Made by a program: the position numbers and the translations under genes. The notes under the pieces are model-generated. The model did not search any database and was not told the DNA's origin. It worked only from the letters and a program-made list of their open reading frames with translations. This document shows, piece after piece, positions 17,562-26,419 of a stretch of 46,821 nucleotides of DNA (position 1 is its first letter; each line of letters opens with the position of its first letter). Location of the stretch: IMG/VR virus record IMGVR_UViG_3300042923_001798, positions 1 through 46,821 of that record. One strand, written 5' to 3'. The stretch is from a virus.

Positions 17562-18891
17562 GGTTGTTTATGCTCCCTGGAGTGTTGATTTTGACGAGGC
17601 GACGCCCCGGAGTTTTAAATGCCGCTAACCAGACGTTGGGATCGCCCTGGTATTCGGTAATACGGCGACCGGCTTCATCCATCCGAACACGCTGGTGTAA
17701 CTGGCCCAGTGTGTTATTCATTTCGTTTTCGATGGATTTACGCGCTTCGCTGTAGATCGCCTCTTCCAGCACGGAGAGAGTCGCAGAATCCGCAATTGCG
17801 CGAATATTCACGTCCTTATGCTTTTCAGAGTGCTTTTGCATTCCCATCAGCACGCGCTTACGGTAATCCAGCGGTTTTTCCCCGGAGAATGGAGTCGGTG
17901 CCTGTTTGCCACATGCGACATAAGCGGAGTCGGCTTTAACGCGTGCCTCAGTCATGTCAGAGTCAGATTTTGCCTTTTCCTCCTCCTCGGCTTTGGCTTT
18001 TTCTTCATCTGCCTTGGCCTGATCAGCTTTTCGCTGTTCTTCCTCGGCTTCATCCGCTTTGGCTTTTTCCTCAGCCTTGCGCGGCGCTTCCGCTTCATCT
18101 GCCTTTTTCTGCTCCTCGGCAGCGGCATCCGCTTTTTTCTGTTCTTCCTGATCGGCTTTTTCCTTTTCCTCTTTCTCTTTGGCCGCGTCAGCATCGGCTC
18201 GCGCCTTAATGCCATTTTCCAGCGAGTCCATACGAGCCGTAACTCGCTCAAGCCCCTGATTAATACCGCCCACCGCATCGCCCACTACTTTAGCGATGAG
18301 GGTCTCCAGCATTTTCTCGTCCATATCAATGTCACCTTTGTTAGAAACCTCGACCCCTGCGGGGATCTTGTCTTTGTCCCACACTCCCAAAGAGCCGTGG
18401 TCCTCTGTTACCAGAGCGATGTGATCGACCAGGTACGGCACCCCTTCGATAAGAAAGTTGGTGTCGCCGTCCATTACTTCCACATTGCCTGATGCGTTGT
18501 TGAATACGACCGCCGGGCTTGTAGAAACGCCCCCCTTCGAAATCTGGTCAACGATGTCCCGGATGTAGATGCGGCAAACAGCCCAAACCTCATCCCCGCG
18601 GATATAGGGGAGCATCACCGAACCAACTATTCGCGCGGTAAAATCTTGTTCAGTGAGGACAGCGTCATCTGGATGGTTGGCGATGACCGGGAGGCCATTA
18701 CAACGCTGCAAAAACGCGTCGTTTAGGTAGATGTTTGGGTCACGCCAGACGTGTTCTTTTAGTCCCGTTCGGTAAGCCAGCCCGGTACCAGTTATGCGCA
18801 GGTTGACCAGCCACATGTTCGAAAACTTCATTGGAGACGGCGCAGTGCCGTCCCGTATTCGCTGTGCTAATTCAAGTTCGGTTAAATTCAC
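17554..18891 (-). CDS. Prohead protease fused to scaffold (DUF2213)
   Basis: The 445-aa protein has an N-terminal protease-like domain (~1-165) with CNGLPVIANHPDD and then GGVSTSPAV, the His and Ser signature of DUF2213 and related prohead proteases. A long Glu/Lys/Ala/Asp low-complexity coiled coil (~210-325) follows, typical of scaffolds, then a C-terminal helical part. The protein should guide capsid assembly and then cleave itself away. The start codon is GTG with AGGG upstream. Confidence 0.8.
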   Translation of the reverse strand: MNLTELELAQRIRDGTAPSPMKFSNMWLVNLRITGTGLAYRTGLKEHVWRDPNIYLNDAFLQRCNGLPVIANHPDDAVLTEQDFTARIVGSVMLPYIRGDEVWAVCRIYIRDIVDQISKGGVSTSPAVVFNNASGNVEVMDGDTNFLIEGVPYLVDHIALVTEDHGSLGVWDKDKIPAGVEVSNKGDIDMDEKMLETLIAKVVGDAVGGINQGLERVTARMDSLENGIKARADADAAKEKEEKEKADQEEQKKADAAAEEQKKADEAEAPRKAEEKAKADEAEEEQRKADQAKADEEKAKAEEEEKAKSDSDMTEARVKADSAYVACGKQAPTPFSGEKPLDYRKRVLMGMQKHSEKHKDVNIRAIADSATLSVLEEAIYSEARKSIENEMNNTLGQLHQRVRMDEAGRRITEYQGDPNVWLAAFKTPGRRLVKINTPGSINNHG

Positions 18892-19708
18892 GTTTCCCTT
18901 TCTCCGTTAAAAACTCGACAGGTAATTTCTGAGGGGCATAAATCGGAAACACCTGGCAACTGCAAAATGGCTCTTCCCCGGCAGCGGTAATTTCGTCGTA
19001 ATAACCGTTTTCTGGCTTAATCAATCCCTGCTGTACCGCCCACGAGTCGCGGATCAGATAAATCAGCGTGTCGCGGTGTTTGTGATCGACGCGATAGTCG
19101 TAGCCAGGACGCCGCCAGTTTGAATGCCAACGAAACGCGATTGCGCCTCCCTGTACGGAAAGCAGATATTTCACGTTGCTCGCGAGTTTGTGGCCCTGGT
19201 CGATTGCCACCCGGCGACTTATAAAATCCAGATCGGTGACTGATTTCCGAATAGCCGATTTCTGGGCGTTTTTATCAATCTCGCTCACCCCGTCGGGAGG
19301 TATGGACGTCACCCACCCCTGAAAACGCTGCACAGTACGCTCAATGGCCTGCTCACGGTTCAGCTTTATAAGGTTGGCGCTGGCGAAGATTCGCCGATCA
19401 AGCTCCTTACGGAGTTCAGGCTTAATCTTGTCGAGAGTGATTTGTTTGGGCCCGTCTGGAGGCTGGTCCCGCAAAGCGCCTCCATGAACGACGAGGCGGC
19501 TATAAATGGACGTGAGGTGCTTACGCGTTACATCATCGCTGGGGGATTCCCTGCTGGCTGCCACCCGAAGTTTCTGGCACCAGGACAGCAGTGATTTCTG
19601 GCTATCCCATCCGTTATCAACGTAATAATTAATCGCATCGGTCAGCACCTCGTAGAGGGTCTTAGGTTTCCTCTTCGGTTTGGTACGGCTGGTTCGTTTG
19701 TACGCCAT
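18872..19708 (-). CDS. Minor head protein (Mu F / SPP1 gp7-like)
   Basis: This 278-aa protein has a basic N terminus and a C-terminal morphogenesis signature: FRWHSNWRRPGYDYRVDHKHRDTLIYL, then GYYDEI...EEPFCSCQVFPIY. The latter replaces the usual H---DG...CRC pattern of Mu F-like proteins. They are placed next to the portal and help head assembly or DNA ejection. It overlaps the portal gene by 47 bp and the protease gene by 20 bp. Confidence 0.78.
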   Translation of the reverse strand: MAYKRTSRTKPKRKPKTLYEVLTDAINYYVDNGWDSQKSLLSWCQKLRVAASRESPSDDVTRKHLTSIYSRLVVHGGALRDQPPDGPKQITLDKIKPELRKELDRRIFASANLIKLNREQAIERTVQRFQGWVTSIPPDGVSEIDKNAQKSAIRKSVTDLDFISRRVAIDQGHKLASNVKYLLSVQGGAIAFRWHSNWRRPGYDYRVDHKHRDTLIYLIRDSWAVQQGLIKPENGYYDEITAAGEEPFCSCQVFPIYAPQKLPVEFLTEKGKREFNRT

Positions 19709-21092
19709 TATTCGGATCCTGCGGTGGTGGTGGCTGATATTTCGAAAGGGCTTCTTTATCGATAATCATCGGAGAGTCGCCATAGGTTTCGGTAGCGTTG
19801 GTCACACTGGCCAGCCACTCGGTCACCGTCGCCTTGTTTTCAGGATCAAGTTGTGGCGCCAGAATGGAGTACAAAGCACCTGCCTGCTGCACAACCTTGC
19901 TGTCACTCTCCCGGCGTTTATCGGGAGATTCTTCCACCAGCTCCTGCCATTCGGCATCAAACTCACGTTCCCACATGCGGAATGTGGTCTGATAATCCTC
20001 GGTTATGATGTCCGGGTAATCGTTTTTCAGAGAGATGTAGAAATCTTCGCTCCAGGCGATGTAACGTACCAGGCGCTCGAAGTAATCCATCACCGGTTCG
20101 ATAACCTGACGAACTCCATCGACGTACTGGCTAATCGCTTTGGAGTCCTCTTTGCCCTCCCCGAAACCGTTAGAAAACGCTTCCTCTTTGATCAGGATGG
20201 CGGGAACGTCACTACCTGCCGCAATGTCGCTGATAATGTTGTCACGAGCCGTAGAGAGTGCTTTATCAACGTTCTGAAGGTTTAACGATTCGATATCGTC
20301 TTTCGTGCCGATACTGAGAACGCCTTCATTTTCCGCTATTTTTACGTTTTCCCTTTTCTTCCCCGTCGCGGCCGCCATAAGGTTGCTGGCTACCGAACCG
20401 TTCTGTTCGGTTTTTGCGACCAGAACCCCCGCTTTTTTTGCAACGAGATTATTCGCGACCATCGTCCCGATGTAGGACTTCATCGGATACAGAACACGCT
20501 GAAACACGCTGCGGCCAGTAAAGCCGAACGTTGAGTTCTGGTATTCGAGGTAAATCGGTGTCCCGTGGAAGATTTTTAGGGTTCGCGATGGATGCCAGCT
20601 TTTTGACGCTATTTTTAGCGTTGAATTCGCCTGCTGAAAGTACCGGCTGTTCGGGTTCTGGTCTGTGACCATGCTGCCGGAAGCATTCAGGGGATCCCAG
20701 ACGTTGATATACACGTCCTCCTCCCGAAGCCCAAATGTTGGAAGAGGCTCTCTGCACGTCACACCATCCGTTCCCACCCCGATAGCGGCAGCGCCATAGC
20801 AACGAGACACATAAAAGAGATTTTTTATCTTCTCATTGAGGCCCATACGCTCCCACACTTCGCGAAACTGACGAACGACACGTTCATCCGGATCGGTCTC
20901 TACGTTATAAGAGCGCGGTTTGCACATTGCCATGTTGATCGGCTTTTCCACCAGCTTCCCGCCGAGGGGATGGAACTGCCAGAGCAGCTTGCAAGTGTTA
21001 TAGCCAACATCGGTACCAGGCTTGATAGCGTCGCTATCGAGTATCTGCATTAGCTCAGAGCTAAGGTTGGTATTGATCTGAATTTCTGCCAT
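19662..21092 (-). CDS. Portal protein (DUF1073-like)
   Basis: This 476-aa protein follows the terminase large subunit. It contains HPLGGKLVEKPINMAMCKPRSY and YVSRCYGAAAIGVGTDG. A central SFQ-like TGRSVFQRVLYPMKSY and the helix GEGKEDSKAISQYVDGVRQVIEPVMDYFERL are the core portal segments. DUF1073 portals in some phages are fused to an Acb1 anti-CBASS phosphodiesterase. I looked for the paired H-x-T motifs of that domain and do not see them; the C terminus is a short Pro/Gln/Glu tail. Confidence 0.85.
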   Translation of the reverse strand: MAEIQINTNLSSELMQILDSDAIKPGTDVGYNTCKLLWQFHPLGGKLVEKPINMAMCKPRSYNVETDPDERVVRQFREVWERMGLNEKIKNLFYVSRCYGAAAIGVGTDGVTCREPLPTFGLREEDVYINVWDPLNASGSMVTDQNPNSRYFQQANSTLKIASKSWHPSRTLKIFHGTPIYLEYQNSTFGFTGRSVFQRVLYPMKSYIGTMVANNLVAKKAGVLVAKTEQNGSVASNLMAAATGKKRENVKIAENEGVLSIGTKDDIESLNLQNVDKALSTARDNIISDIAAGSDVPAILIKEEAFSNGFGEGKEDSKAISQYVDGVRQVIEPVMDYFERLVRYIAWSEDFYISLKNDYPDIITEDYQTTFRMWEREFDAEWQELVEESPDKRRESDSKVVQQAGALYSILAPQLDPENKATVTEWLASVTNATETYGDSPMIIDKEALSKYQPPPPQDPNNGVQTNQPYQTEEET

Positions 21093-21107
21093 TACAGAAG
21101 TCCCTGT

Positions 21108-22430
21108 TTACAGTGCCTCGTAGTTCCCGAACGCGATGATCAGGCCGTACGTATAGCAGTCGAAAAGGTCATCAGCGCGTTTATGCGCTTTCGGGTCAGC
21201 CAGGTGGAAACCAGCAATCTGACGCCAGAGGTGGTTGGCGGTCTTTTTCTTGAACTCGACCGTTTTATCGAAAGCGGGTTTGGCGATTTTCGCCTTTTCC
21301 TGCCAGTGGTGACCGGATGCCAGAACAGCCCTTTCGTCTTTACCCTTGGACGTCAAAACCGATTTAATGGGCTTCATGTCCCAATCTTCGGTTTCGGCTT
21401 TCTGGTTGAGAATTGCGCCCATTGCAGCATCTTCCATGAAAACGCCCTGGCTCCCATGACGAGGGCGGCAAATCTTCGCCAGCCGTTCGAGGTTGTCGTA
21501 GACACTCGGCATGTATTCCGGGAGTAACGACGCTTTAATTTGCGTCACGTCCCAGTCGATGATGGTCAGGCGTGGCTCGGAATAGGTTTCTTCATAAGCG
21601 AAGTAAACGAATCCGGTACCGTCGTTCTCGCTACCACCTTTCAGCGCGGTATCTGCCACAGCGAAAATCATGTCGCAGGTAGTTGGTATATCGACAGGCA
21701 GGCCATCCACCAGCAGCTTATTCACATCCAGCAATGCTTCTTTCGACCAGTCGATAAACTTGGCCAGAAATTCCTGCTGCCAAACGCGGGGGTCAGTGGT
21801 CCTCTCTATCTCCGCGAGTTCATCTGCTGGAAGGTGAGGGTTTGATGAAGACGGTGCGTGATGCTCATGGAAGCCGTGAGCCGGGTCATTACAGATGGCG
21901 TAGAAAAAGTTCTGATCGTTAATACCGTCAGGCGTGGAAAACACCCAGGCGCGACCGCGATAATCCACCAGCGTTGGCTTGATAGCACGGGGCCAGATTT
22001 CTTCCAGCATTTCCGGCGATTTGGTGAACGCGGCTTCATCGATCAGGACACAGTGATATTTACGGCCACGCCCGGCCAGTTTGTTATCGTCTGTTACCCA
22101 GAAGTCAATTTTGCCGCCGTTCTTAAGCAGGATTCGCTTTTCACTGCGCGACTGCGTTTTGATAAGCGGCTTAAGGTATTCGACCAGCTCGTCAAAGATT
22201 TCCTGATACTGCCGATATTGCGCGGTAAAAATCCCCACGCGCCCGGCTATCGACCTCTTTGTTCCAGGAATGACGAATTTATTGGTGACATAGCTCACTG
22301 CTATATCGACCAGCATTACGGTTTTGCCCCAACGACGGCCACAACGAATAGCGTTGTATCGGTGTTCAGAACCTTCCGTCCAGACACGCAATTGCTCGGA
22401 ATGTAATTCCGGTAAGAAAATTTCCGCCAC
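21108..22430 (-). CDS. Terminase large subunit
   Basis: The 440-aa ATPase/nuclease has Walker A GRRWGKT at residues 31-37, Walker B CVLIDEA at about 127-133 and a coupling-motif region VFSTPDG near 163-169. A C-terminal RNase H-type nuclease follows, with an Asp in FAVADTA (~260) and a later MEDAAMG Asp. It pumps and cuts DNA at the portal. The order small subunit, large subunit, portal on one strand supports the call. Confidence 0.95.
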   Translation of the reverse strand: MAEIFLPELHSEQLRVWTEGSEHRYNAIRCGRRWGKTVMLVDIAVSYVTNKFVIPGTKRSIAGRVGIFTAQYRQYQEIFDELVEYLKPLIKTQSRSEKRILLKNGGKIDFWVTDDNKLAGRGRKYHCVLIDEAAFTKSPEMLEEIWPRAIKPTLVDYRGRAWVFSTPDGINDQNFFYAICNDPAHGFHEHHAPSSSNPHLPADELAEIERTTDPRVWQQEFLAKFIDWSKEALLDVNKLLVDGLPVDIPTTCDMIFAVADTALKGGSENDGTGFVYFAYEETYSEPRLTIIDWDVTQIKASLLPEYMPSVYDNLERLAKICRPRHGSQGVFMEDAAMGAILNQKAETEDWDMKPIKSVLTSKGKDERAVLASGHHWQEKAKIAKPAFDKTVEFKKKTANHLWRQIAGFHLADPKAHKRADDLFDCYTYGLIIAFGNYEAL

Positions 22431-22442
22431 GATACACCCTGC

Positions 22443-23471
22443 TTATTCAGCGCCTGGCGGCTTCAGCGAATTGTGAATAATGATCTGCTCGCTACCGTTC
22501 GCCCCATTGCGGAGGTTTTCGATCTCGGCTTTGATTTTTTCATTGCTCAGGCGGACACGTTCGATTTCAAGTAACCGAAGCTCTCTTTCCTGCTCGCTGG
22601 ATGCCAGATTGTGGAATGCTGCGAGGTTTTTCAATGCAGCGTCCTGGTCACGTGTCATGACCTCGATGCCGAATTTGGTTTTCTTCACCCCGGCAATAAG
22701 ACGACGCGCAGGGCCAACTAAATCCCGCGTATCAGCAAGGTAAACATCTTCGATGCCCTCACCTGCGCATTTAGGACAATCAGGATTAGGGTCGTCGTTT
22801 GCCACGAAACCAAATCCACCAGACTGATCGGGAGGCGGTTTGCTGTCCTTAGCTGCTTTTTCAGCGGCCTTGTCGTATTCGTTTTCATCAATCCACTGAT
22901 AGCGGTTATCGAAACCCCAGCAGTAGCGGCAGCACACACGGCGCATCTGAGAAATCTCACTGGGATCGGCAATCGCTATTTCATGCCAGTGCCTGAGAAT
23001 GTCCTGCGCATTTAATATGGCCTGTTCGCTTAACTGCTCGATGCCCTGATTAATGGCTCTCGCCACCGCTGGCTTGCGATACAGCATCCGGGCGTTTCTG
23101 TCGCCTCCGGTATAACCTGCTTTTCGGTATGCCTCATATTTATTGCGGCATTCCAGATAGTAGGAAACGAACAGTTTTTCTTTATCCGAGAGATCTGCGC
23201 AAAAAGGGGATCTTCCGGGATCTGGTTTTGCGCAGTTTTTTTCTGCCCCTCTCTTTCCCTTCCCTCGTTCTGGCGCGGCTTTATCAGGATTACGCGCAAT
23301 GCTCTGCGCAGTTTTTTTTTGCGCATTATTTTGCGCAGATTTTTTTATGTAGCGGCGGGCTGTGTCGTAAACCAATCCCTGCTGTTCACACCAGTCTTTC
23401 AGCTTTATTCCCGTACTGGTGTGAGCGGCAGCAAACTGAGATTGCAGCTCCTTCCAGTCGGGTTTGCTCAT
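22443..23471 (-). CDS. Terminase small subunit with N-terminal HTH and zinc-finger
   Basis: This 342-aa protein has an N-terminal HTH-like part (1-45), a low-complexity Lys/Ala/Gln/Pro linker (~45-85) and a DLSDKEKLFVSYYLECRNKYEAYRKAGY terminase small-subunit core. It continues with a zinc-binding pair CCRYC...CPKC and a C-terminal coiled coil (~290-335). It recognises the packaging start. ATG 23471 overlaps the upstream stop as TGATG; a TTG one codon earlier is less likely. The DNA under the linker carries repeated TGCGCA motifs. Confidence 0.85.
   Translation of the reverse strand: MSKPDWKELQSQFAAAHTSTGIKLKDWCEQQGLVYDTARRYIKKSAQNNAQKKTAQSIARNPDKAAPERGKGKRGAEKNCAKPDPGRSPFCADLSDKEKLFVSYYLECRNKYEAYRKAGYTGGDRNARMLYRKPAVARAINQGIEQLSEQAILNAQDILRHWHEIAIADPSEISQMRRVCCRYCWGFDNRYQWIDENEYDKAAEKAAKDSKPPPDQSGGFGFVANDDPNPDCPKCAGEGIEDVYLADTRDLVGPARRLIAGVKKTKFGIEVMTRDQDAALKNLAAFHNLASSEQERELRLLEIERVRLSNEKIKAEIENLRNGANGSEQIIIHNSLKPPGAE
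23196..23337. repeat. Cluster of TGCGCA palindromes, candidate pac/cos region
   Basis: TGCGCA occurs at 23196, 23229, 23305, 23320 and 23332 (starts), plus CGCGCA at 23293, and one more TGCGCA at 23005. Most are flanked by T-runs (TTTTGCGCAGTTTTTTT type). They lie in the part of the small-terminase gene that codes for a low-complexity linker. Packaging start sites are often within the small-terminase gene, as for P22 pac. Function is inferred. Confidence 0.4.
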
Positions 23472-23728
23472 CAATCACTGTCCTTACTGCGCGAAAGCCT
23501 CATTAGCTCGTTATAGGCGTATACGTCACCGTTACGGGCACGTTTGTACAACGCCCCCCGCAATTCGGCCTCGCCTTTTGCCGTCCCGATACGGATGGCC
23601 TTGCGAAATAGCGCTAGCCTCTCTCTGTCCTGCCTCAATTCGTCCATATCAAGATCGAGTACGTCTGCAATCTGCTGTTCCGTCAGGCGACGGGCGGCCA
23701 GCGCCTCTACTTTTTCACGAACGAACAT
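23471..23728 (-). CDS. Small HTH-type protein encoded before terminase
   Basis: This 85-aa helical protein has LAARRLTEQQIADVLDLDMDELRQDRE, an HTH-like pattern, and then a KGEAELRGALYKRARNGDVYAYNELMRL segment. The latter resembles the HTH/pac-recognition parts of small terminases. It is coupled to the small-terminase gene by TGATG. It may be an accessory packaging or regulatory factor. Confidence 0.6.
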   Translation of the reverse strand: MFVREKVEALAARRLTEQQIADVLDLDMDELRQDRERLALFRKAIRIGTAKGEAELRGALYKRARNGDVYAYNELMRLSRSKDSD

Positions 23729-23736
23729 AAATACCC

Positions 23737-24603
23737 CTACGATTTGATATGCAGTACCATTCCGTAGTCATTAGTGCCGGCAGGCAGTTCTATATCCTCT
23801 CTCAGGCGAAGACGCAGTTTTTTGAATCCCCGGTAATCCACATAATGATGAACACGCCCAAAACGGTGCGTCATGCGGGAAATATCAGGGTGCATCTCAA
23901 CCTGCATTTTGCTTTTGTTGTAAGTTCCCTCTTTCGCGTAAAACTCAGCGGTGTTTCCACCCTTTGTTTTTTGCGTCTGGATTTTTTGCTGAAGGAACGC
24001 ATTGAACTGGACCGTACACCAGCCTGCTTTCAGCATTCTCAGCGATAAATCCGTATCCTCGTTGTAACGCCCTCTCCACCGAAACGGGAGGTCGTTACGA
24101 ATAAGGTTGCAGGAGTAAATGCGGGTATTGGTAACAAATGGCGGTAGCTTGTCCCTCTCCGGGGCAAACATGGCGTAATTCGGTCCTGCCATTCCCACAT
24201 TTTCGTACCGCTGCACAAAATCCTCCATACAGCGGAAAATGGTTCCGTCACCCACGCGGATCCGCTTGTTTTTATGCAGACGGAAAAAGTGGCGGATGTT
24301 GTCGTCCATTACCCAGTGCCAGGCGAACCCGTTGGTTATCGAGTGATCCCACGCAAAATTACGCGCAGCACCCGGGCCGACGCTTTTTGTCAGCCCCAGA
24401 TCGTCAAAGGTGTCATAGTCACGCTGGTATTGCTTATCGAGCACCAGAATCTTCTTCGCATCGATGACTGCGGCGTACTGGTCGTACTCCTGCTCCTCGA
24501 TCACGATGTGATACGGTACACCGATGTGCTCCAGCGCTTTCGCTGTCATGCGCGTTTCAGCCCGGCCTTTACTGACAATATAAATCGGGTAATTAGGATT
24601 CAT
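23737..24603 (-). CDS. GT-A glycosyltransferase of the TET/JBP-associated (TAGT/GREB1-like) type
   Basis: This 288-aa protein starts YPIYIVSKGRAETRMTAKAL, followed by GVPYHIVIEEQEYDQY. It has GPGAARNFAWDHS near residue 76, a metal-site-like WVMDDN (98-102) and NEDTDLSLRMLKAGW (181-195). This is the layout I know for TET/JBP-associated glycosyltransferases of phages, proposed by Iyer and colleagues to glycosylate modified DNA bases. Its start overlaps the ParB-like gene stop by 11 bp, so the two are coupled. No base hydroxylase is visible nearby, so the acceptor (DNA or other) is open. Confidence 0.75.
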   Translation of the reverse strand: MNPNYPIYIVSKGRAETRMTAKALEHIGVPYHIVIEEQEYDQYAAVIDAKKILVLDKQYQRDYDTFDDLGLTKSVGPGAARNFAWDHSITNGFAWHWVMDDNIRHFFRLHKNKRIRVGDGTIFRCMEDFVQRYENVGMAGPNYAMFAPERDKLPPFVTNTRIYSCNLIRNDLPFRWRGRYNEDTDLSLRMLKAGWCTVQFNAFLQQKIQTQKTKGGNTAEFYAKEGTYNKSKMQVEMHPDISRMTHRFGRVHHYVDYRGFKKLRLRLREDIELPAGTNDYGMVLHIKS

Positions 24604-25225
24604 CGCTGATGTATGCCTTATTCACCGTGGATTCCCGTTTATGCTCCGGGTACCAGATATATTTCGTTTTTGCCGTGATCTGCTGCTGTACAAGCTGGGC
24701 GAACAACGCAACGTCGGCATCCGTTTCGAAATGCACGATAAGCTGTCGGACGCCGTTATTGTTCTCCTGGTCAAATGCCGGCATTCCCACCCAGTGATCA
24801 TTCGGGTCGTCTGGTTCAACATCCAAAATATCGCCTAACTCCAGATCGCTGAATCCCAGCAGCCCGACATCAAACTCAACGTCCTGCAATGCCTCGATTT
24901 CCAGCTTAAGTAGCTCGCCATTCCAGCCAGCATTCAGAGGTAACCGGTTATCGGCTATCCGGTATGCCGTCTTTTGCGCGTCGGTGAGCCCCGAAAGTGT
25001 AATGGTGGGGACGGAAGCAATCCCAATTTGCTCGGCGGCCAGCACCCGTCCATGCCCGGCAATAATCTTGCCGCATTCATCAATAAGTATCGGGTTCGTC
25101 CAGCCAAATTCCTCAATGCTCGCCACAAGCTGCAACACCTGCCGATCGTCATGCGTTCGGGCGTTGCGAGCGTATGGGGTTAAATCCTTTAACGGTCGAT
25201 AGACGATTTTCAGTTTCTCGGTCAT
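24593..25225 (-). CDS. ParB-like domain protein of the modification island
   Basis: This ~210-aa protein has a ParB/Srx-type N-terminal domain: LKDLTPYARNARTHDD, SIEEFGWTNPILID and AGHGRVLAA at 57-64. It has a second part with VHFETDADVALFAQLVQQQITAKTKYIWYP. Domains like this precede DNA methyltransferases in many phages, but no methylase motif is fused here. ATG 25225 has GGAG just upstream (spacing tight); a TTG at 25261 is an alternative. It may bind or nick DNA or hydrolyse CTP/ATP. Coupling to the glycosyltransferase suggests shared work. Confidence 0.75.
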   Translation of the reverse strand: MTEKLKIVYRPLKDLTPYARNARTHDDRQVLQLVASIEEFGWTNPILIDECGKIIAGHGRVLAAEQIGIASVPTITLSGLTDAQKTAYRIADNRLPLNAGWNGELLKLEIEALQDVEFDVGLLGFSDLELGDILDVEPDDPNDHWVGMPAFDQENNNGVRQLIVHFETDADVALFAQLVQQQITAKTKYIWYPEHKRESTVNKAYISDES

Positions 25226-25375
25226 ATCTCCGCTCTCTGTTAAAAAAGCAGTAACGATCAATGCGCTGGGTGCGCGGCGGGTACCACTACTGCTTTAACA
25301 ATCACTATCGGGCGCCATCGTAATGACACCCTGTAGTGGCTGCTGTTTTAAACAATGACCGGGAAACCCCGGCTA

Positions 25376-25777
25376 TTAATTGAAGACAAATTTTGCATCC
25401 ATAATTGCGGTACAATGCAGCATCAACTCTTTGGCTACGGGCTCTCCGTCCATATAGTCCATATGCTTCTTTACAAGACCTTTCCAGTTATCAAACACTA
25501 CTTCATTCGATTTCAGGAGCCCCTCACACGCCATCCAATCGAAGGTACACTTGCCGTAAAGACTTCTCAGCTCGTCCTTCTGAGTTTTTGATGTATGAGT
25601 AAGTGCATATGCGTACTGTGTGACCGATTTTTTAAAATCAAGCTTCACTCTTAACTCATCCTGTTTTTTCCAACGGAAAATCGCCCAAGCTGCAACACCA
25701 ACAGCCGCTGCGGTGAATATCGCAGATATCGCCGACCAGATAGTCGCCCACGGCCAGTTGTAAATTGTTTGCCACAT
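25376..25777 (-). CDS. Small single-span membrane protein, unknown
   Basis: This 133-aa protein has one N-terminal hydrophobic helix (~13-34, SAISAIFTAAAVGVAAWAIF) followed by a charged, helical cytoplasmic part with several Lys. It lies inside the modification island between the methyltransferase and ParB-like genes. It could be a membrane anchor or an exclusion factor; no family recognised. Positions 25226-25375 hold no other gene, but a short inverted repeat (CCACTAC / GTAGTGG). Confidence 0.65.
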   Translation of the reverse strand: MWQTIYNWPWATIWSAISAIFTAAAVGVAAWAIFRWKKQDELRVKLDFKKSVTQYAYALTHTSKTQKDELRSLYGKCTFDWMACEGLLKSNEVVFDNWKGLVKKHMDYMDGEPVAKELMLHCTAIMDAKFVFN

Positions 25778-25801
25778 AATAACCTCCTTGATTTAAGGAG
25801 A

Positions 25802-26419
25802 TTATTCTACCCTGGCAAACGCGTAACTGCCGATACCCTCCCGACCGAGCTGCGTCTCGACTCCGTTGCTTTCCATCAACTCGAAGCCCTGCTCAGCGAA
25901 CCAAGCCACCAGCCCTTCGTGGGTCCAGTACCAGATGTGCTCGTCCCGCCGGAAGTGGCGGGACCGGATAACGTGCTCAGCACCGGAAAAAATCGGTACC
26001 GAGACGAATACCCATTTTTCCGCTCGCGCGACGGCGACGTCCGGGCGGTCGATGTGCTCCAGGCTATCCCAGAACGTCAGGGCTGGATAACGGTCCCGGT
26101 ACAGGTACGCCCACGCCCCGCGCTCTTTCAGCCATTCAATCCCTGCCGGGTTTACGTCGAAACCCTTCGTTTCTGGCCGTGCCGTGACAAATTGCCCTGC
26201 CCCAATACCTACATCGAGAACCGGTCCGGTATAGTGCCGGGCCACCAGCCGAATACGCGCCGCCGTCAGTTCACGCCCGAGGTCAGTGTCGGCCAATTCC
26301 TGGTACCGCGAAAAGTAATCAGCATCATAGGGACGTGCCTTTGGTACCGGATAGCGCCCCATGCCGAGTTCAGGGAGCCAGACCAGGCCGCTCTTAATTT
26401 CCTGAGAAAAACGTTTCAT
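25802..26419 (-). CDS. Class I SAM-dependent methyltransferase
   Basis: This ~205-aa protein has motif I VLDVGIGAG at 67-75, a G-F-D-V-N motif II after it, and FWDSLEHI, typical of type 11/12 methyltransferases. No DNA-methylase motif (NPPY or PC) is visible, so the target is probably a small molecule or sugar rather than a DNA base directly. ATG 26419 overlaps the upstream stop as ATGA. A longer in-frame reading upstream has no supporting features. Confidence 0.8.
   Translation of the reverse strand: MKRFSQEIKSGLVWLPELGMGRYPVPKARPYDADYFSRYQELADTDLGRELTAARIRLVARHYTGPVLDVGIGAGQFVTARPETKGFDVNPAGIEWLKERGAWAYLYRDRYPALTFWDSLEHIDRPDVAVARAEKWVFVSVPIFSGAEHVIRSRHFRRDEHIWYWTHEGLVAWFAEQGFELMESNGVETQLGREGIGSYAFARVE

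Noticed and set aside
17952-18278. Arg/Lys-rich frame on the minus strand and long plus-strand frames over 17818-18492
   Set aside because: They are alternate readings of the low-complexity Glu/Lys/Ala scaffold region.
19662-21092. Acb1 anti-CBASS enzyme fused to the portal
   Set aside because: The portal family is sometimes fused to Acb1, but the paired H-x-T motifs and an extra C-terminal domain are not present.
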